DNA of 64,000 bases from Platanthera guangdongensis (lineage: Eukaryota; Streptophyta; Magnoliopsida; Asparagales; Orchidaceae), in contig CM077161.1 in NCBI GenBank assembly GCA_039583875.1, positions 60,641,885 through 60,705,884 on the forward strand, in the 5' to 3' direction. Shown here piece after piece: positions 59,825-64,000 of the stretch (positions are counted from its first letter, which is position 1; each line of letters opens with the position of its first letter). Below the pieces are notes generated by a model. It had not been told where the DNA came from, ran no database searches, and saw only the letters and a list, made by a program, of their open reading frames with translations. The position numbers and the translations under genes are program-made.

Positions 59825-61612
59825 TGTAACGCCCCGAAAATCGAAATCGAGCTGGTCGTGTCCAAGAGAATTTTTGGTGTTTGTATAGGATTATACGGCA
59901 TGAGACATGGGCATGTCCAAAGCCATGTGGTTCTCTGTATTGGCCGTCTGTGTGCACAGAAGGACACGATGGGAAACACGGCAGCGTAACACTTGCATGT
60001 CAACTGACACGGGCGTGTGCATACCCGTGTCACCACCCGTGTTCCCATGAGTCGTTTCGGTTGGCGTGGCGGTTTCTGGTAACACGCCCCAGGGACACGG
60101 GCATGTCGAAAACCGTACGGGCATGTCAGGTCGAGATACGGGCTTGTCTTGACCCGTGTCCTCTTCTGTCCTCGACGATCGTGTATGGATCAAGGCATAC
60201 AGCCTGGGACACGGCCGTGTGCAAGGCCGTGTTCGGCCCAGGTTTGACGATTTTTGGGCGGATCTGAGCCGTTCGTTTTCTTTAATTAATATCTGACGAC
60301 CCAGATCCGTTCCTGCTCTGTTAAGGTCGGGAATGGAGGTTGTAATCCTCAATTGCTCTTTAACATTCTCTTTTTAAGAAGTTTGACAGAGGAGATAGCA
60401 AGGAGGAAGAAAGGGGAGGTTTCCGGCCGCCAGCGGAGCATCGGAGCACCGAATCAGGAACCGAGAGCGGATCCGCGGAGGAAATTCCATTGTGAAGCCT
60501 TCTATCTGTATAGTTTTTCAATGGCGCAAAAGCATACTATAAGGGTAACGATTCTCTACTTGAGCATGTAAATCTCTCCTTCTTTTCCATAAGGAAACCC
60601 GCTCCTGCGAGTGTGCGGTGTTCCTTTCGGTTGACGGGAATAGTCCCCATTTTGTTGCATATAGAGTCCGGAATCGAAGTACGAAGATAGGCATTGTTTG
60701 TGAAGCCTACCCGGACGTGTTGGTCTGGATCGGTGATGTTGTATTTTGTATGGTTTGCCAGAGAAGACTCTGTGCTTTGTGTTTTTGGGTTTCTACGCGG
60801 TAGATTGTTGCAGGGATCCTTGGGGATTAACCCCAAGGCGCACCCGGAAAACTGAGTGGAAACGTAACTCTGCTAACTTTGCGGCCTGGGATCCGGCCTT
60901 GTACATAACTTGGTTATGTGATGTTTGGTATTGATGCGGGATCCGAGAGAATTTTGGCTCGTGCGTACGTCTTAAGGGGACTACATGGTGTGAGCAACGG
61001 GCAAGTGGAATCAAACATGGGCTATGTGGTTTGGTGCGAGAGACCCAAAGAGGGACCGGCCGTTGACATAGTCAGGAGCCTTAGACGTTGGTCAGAAAGG
61101 CTAAAAATGCTCATGTTGTTGCCATCCCGGGGATGGTGGTGAAGCCACGGAATTGACCAGATTTACCTATAATGTACCCTGAGTGCACAGAGTGTTTGGC
61201 CGTACGAGCCTACACCTGTGGTGAAGTATGTTTGTACTTTATTATTAGCTGGGCTAATGAAATGCAGGGAAGGAGCACCGCCGTCCCGAGTAAGGGGCGG
61301 GATCGTTATAATTTGGTCGGCTTTGGCTAACTGTTACTTTGTTTGCCACCGTGCGGTGGAATGTTGCTTGCGGGTACTGTAGAGCCGAGTACCAAATAAC
61401 GGGCTGAAGCCCATGTTGCTGAGCTGGCCCTCGAAGGCCAAAGCGAATAGTTGTATTTTATTTTTATCATGTGTGACCGGCCTGCGAGCCGATGTATGTA
61501 AGACACTATTTTGTTAAGTGAACTCTTGTAAGGCCATAAAGCAAAGTACTTTTAGTGTATTCGTTCCTTCATTCATGTGGTAGTTTGTGGACATTCATGT
61601 TAGTTGTTTATT
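59825..61612 (+). repeat. 3' LTR of element E, right end lost
   Basis: Starts TGTAACGCCCCGAAAATCG. It keeps the segment missing in the 5' LTR and the hairpin string near 61280-61440. Homology with the 5' LTR ends at TAGTTGTTTATT. Confidence 0.9.
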
Positions 61613-62850
61613 CAAAGTCATCATTATCATCATTATTGTCATTAGAAGAACCAGGAGGATTATCATATAAGTCATCAATCTCTTTCAATGCTTCCCTGGA
61701 GATTTTCATCTCAGCCTTAGGTAGCACTTGAATTTCTGGAACTTCTGGCTCAGCAACACTTTCAACAGCAATTTGATTTTCATCTTCATTTTCCATATCT
61801 GCAAACATGATGTCATCCAAGTTTTGCATTGGGGACTTAGCCCACATGTGAGGAGGAGGACGACACACCACTTCAGCAACTAGTATTTCTGAGATCACAG
61901 GGGCTGCCAAACTTGGCCTTATTTGGTCCATAACTTCTGGACTTACTGGAGCATAATAACATATAATGGCTTTGGAGAAAACTTGCTCAGGAAGAGGAAG
62001 AGAATGATAAAGAGTATCAAAATCTCTTAATAAATCAGCTAAGTCCACAGAAGGGACTAGGTAAAAGAATGGTGCAGCTGCCAAAGGTTCTACAATCTCA
62101 ACATCAATGAGCTCAATATCAAATTCTGAAGGATCTGCCTCAAGAAAATCTAATAGCTCTGTATCTGTATTTACACTTTCTATAACTACTATATCCATAT
62201 GTACATCTGTTGTTGTTGCTGCTGCTACTGCTGCTGGAGGAGAAAGAACTGGAACTTCTTCACAGGACATCTCCCCCTGCATGGTTTCAGAGGGTCCTGA
62301 AGCCAGGCCCCCAGAAAAAGAAGGGACAGAAGGGGAAACAACAAAGAGGGCAGAGAGGGAGGAGATGGAATCAGCAAAAGGTGCAATTTCCTCTGATATG
62401 AGATTCCTGAGGATTGGAGTGATGAGCTCCAGGATATTGGAGATGGATGGAGAATCCAATTGCATAAACTCAGGAGGTGTCTGAGTAGATACAGATGGAT
62501 GGATGATGGAGGATGAAATGAAAGGTGAAGTATCAATCATGATTTCATCTAGAGATGATGGAATATGGTGAGGAGATGATGTTAGTATGTCCAATGATGG
62601 AGGTGACAAAATATTGTGAAGTGGTAAGTCATCAAGGTGAGTTGGTGTGGAGATGAAGGTGGTGTAATGTGTTCTATAGATGTAGGGGGTGTTGGTTGAT
62701 GCACTGGTGAGGCAGGTGGTGTTGGAGATTGAAGTTGTGATGTTGAGGTAGTGGATGGTTGTTGGAGTGGAGTTGATGAAGGAAGTGAAACCTATGTGTC
62801 ATCAAGGTGAGGTGGAGATTGATGTTGAGAGGGAGGTCATGGAATACTGA
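61613..62850 (-). pseudogene. Fragment K: inverted piece of a Sirevirus third ORF
   Basis: Minus strand reading from about 62850 to a TAA near 61608-61610. It is first frameshifted Pro/His/Leu-rich sequence, then an open frame (62609-61608) of Pro/Ser-rich, acidic and Val/Ala-rich sequence ending in an acidic Asp/Asn tail with DDLYD, like the DALYDD stretch of the D third ORF. Composition and order match the D third ORF; no N-terminal domain or LTR is attached. How it came to lie between E and H is not clear; a TTATT microhomology marks the left joint. Confidence 0.65.
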
Positions 62851-62860
62851 TGGAGGGAAT

Positions 62861-62876
62861 TCTTTTAGAGGGGGAG
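62861..62876 (+). other. Polypurine tract of element H
   Basis: TCTTTTAGAGGGGGAG, preceded by GGGAATT, matches the C and E tract context and abuts the LTR. Confidence 0.75.
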
Positions 62877-64000
62877 TGTAACGCCCCAAAACTCAAAAGA
62901 GCGACGGGTGACGTTTTGGGCCAGTTTTGTGTTCTGGCAGGAGGCACACGGCCTGGGACACGGGCGTGTCCTAGGGCGTGTCAGGCTTGTGTCGTCAAGT
63001 TGGTCGAGAGGTCGACGAATTTCACTCGACGTTGTGTCGAGACAGGGCACACGGCCTGCGACACGGGCGTGTCGACCCGTGTCGACACTCAGCCCGCGAA
63101 GTCGACATTTTTGCGCTCGACAAAGTGTCGAGACATGGCACACGACCTGCGATACGGGCGTGTCGCAGGGCGTGTCGACCAGTGTCGACAATCGTCCCGG
63201 TGAGTCGATGAATTTTTCTCGACGATGTGTCGAGACAAGGCACACGGCCTAGGACACGGGCGTGTCCAAGGCCGTGTCGTGAGGTCGACGAACTTCGCTC
63301 GACGAAGTGTCGAGTGTCGAGACCGTGTACACGGCCTGGATCCCAGCCATGTTGAGGTAGACATGGGCAAGGACACGGGCATGTCTAGTACCCGTGTAGT
63401 TCTCGGGTTGTTTTCGGGATAAATCGATGGGGGCACAAGGCCAACCACACGGCCGTGTTAGGTGGAACACAGGCGTGTCAGGTCGAACACGGGCGTGCTC
63501 GATGCCCGTGTGTTGTTCCAGGCATGTCGATTTTGACGGCGAATGAGGCACATGACCCTGGACACGGGCGTGTGCCAGGCCGTGTTCGGTCCAGATTGTA
63601 CTTTTCCGTCCCGAATCAAAGTCGTTCGTTTCTTTAAGTTGGGATCCAACGGCTGGGGGTTGTTCCTGATGGGATATACCGGGGATTGGACCCTTGAAAC
63701 CCTCACTTTTACTTGAGTGGTTATCTTTCTAAAGTATAGAGAGAAAGGAGAGCCAAGGAAGGAAGAAGAAGCTAGATCCGGCCATTAGAAGAGCTTCGAA
63801 GCTCCAAATCATGAGCCGACTCCGGATCCACGGAGGCAAAGAGAGTGTGGTGCTTTTCATCCACTTACTTTTCCATGGCGCCAAAGAAGAACGCTAGGTT
63901 AACGATTCCCTTCTTGAGCATGTGAAGCTCTCCTTCATTGCATAGGAACCCCGCTCTCGCGAGTTTGCGTTGAGTTGGAGGCATTCCTTCGGGTAGATAT
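62877..64000 (+). repeat. Element H (Ty3/gypsy, C/E-like): LTR, left part, running out of the window
   Basis: Starts TGTAACGCCCCAAAACTC, close to the C LTR start. Bases 63700-64000 match the C LTR at about 51770-52040. The central part is a mixed palindrome array (62940-63600). Confidence 0.88.
62940..63600. repeat. Mixed palindrome array in the H LTR
   Basis: Interspersed ACACGGGCGTGTC words (as in E), GTGTCGACAC and GTGTCGAGAC words (as in B and C), and GTCGACGAA/CTCGACGA words (as in A and D). Confidence 0.9.

Larger units (their letters stand above)
53633..61612 (+). mobile_element. Element E: Ty3/gypsy chromovirus, relative of C, right end truncated
   Basis: A 5' LTR (53633-54952), primer site, gag, intron-like segment, pol with chromodomain-like end, purine tract and most of a 3' LTR (59825-61612). 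Gene order and proteins are close to element C. The 3' LTR stops abruptly where sequence K begins. The left flank TGACT may be its TSD, but no right copy survives. Confidence 0.9.

Overview
The window is plant nuclear DNA made almost entirely of nested LTR retrotransposons. I see no host gene, tRNA, rRNA or bacterial-type feature. The evidence for a flowering plant is the mix of lineages: Sirevirus-like Ty1/copia elements with initiator-Met tRNA primer sites and a large third ORF after pol, chromodomain Ty3/gypsy elements (Tekay/Del-like), and an Athila-like Ty3/gypsy element primed by tRNA-Asp. The species cannot be named from the sequence. All ages and divergences below are by-eye counts.

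Layout. A copia remnant J (53218-53632) took two insertions. The first is gypsy element C, running from before 19748 to 53217. C was then hit three times: its 5' LTR by copia element A (before position 1 to 19747), its pol by Athila-like element F (25338-36809, minus strand, TSD GTACC), and its 3' LTR by copia element D (37943-51732, TSD TACCC). A was in turn hit by copia element B (1001-14199, TSD AGTGG), and D by solo LTR I (43488-45181, TSD GGAAC). The second insertion into J is gypsy element E (53633-61612, right end lost). E is followed by an inverted piece of a Sirevirus third ORF (K, 61613 to about 62850) and by the end of another gypsy element H (62861 to beyond 64000). LTR divergence (C about 8%, A, D and F about 2-3%, B about 1.2%) agrees with this nesting order.

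Coding state. Only B keeps a fully open pol (5277-8444). B gag and its third ORF are broken, the D third ORF is open except for one frameshift, and everything else is clearly pseudogenic.

Most interesting content. (1) Every well-preserved LTR family here carries its own dense array of short CpG-containing palindromes, in several cases just upstream of a TATA box. In B and D the same family-specific array recurs, again followed by a TATA box, directly in front of the third ORF. That ORF has nuclear-localisation-type basic clusters and no evident membrane segment. This suggests an internal promoter and an element-encoded nuclear factor acting on a shared cis motif. (2) Both gypsy elements C and E carry a 76-78 nt GT-AG intron-like segment between gag and protease whose removal joins the two frames in phase. 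(3) The palindrome GTGTCGACAC is shared by a copia LTR (B) and two gypsy LTRs (C, H), and H mixes motifs of three families. (4) A hairpin with a poly-C loop sits next to the U5 end in all the Sirevirus-like LTR families, with different but still paired stems.
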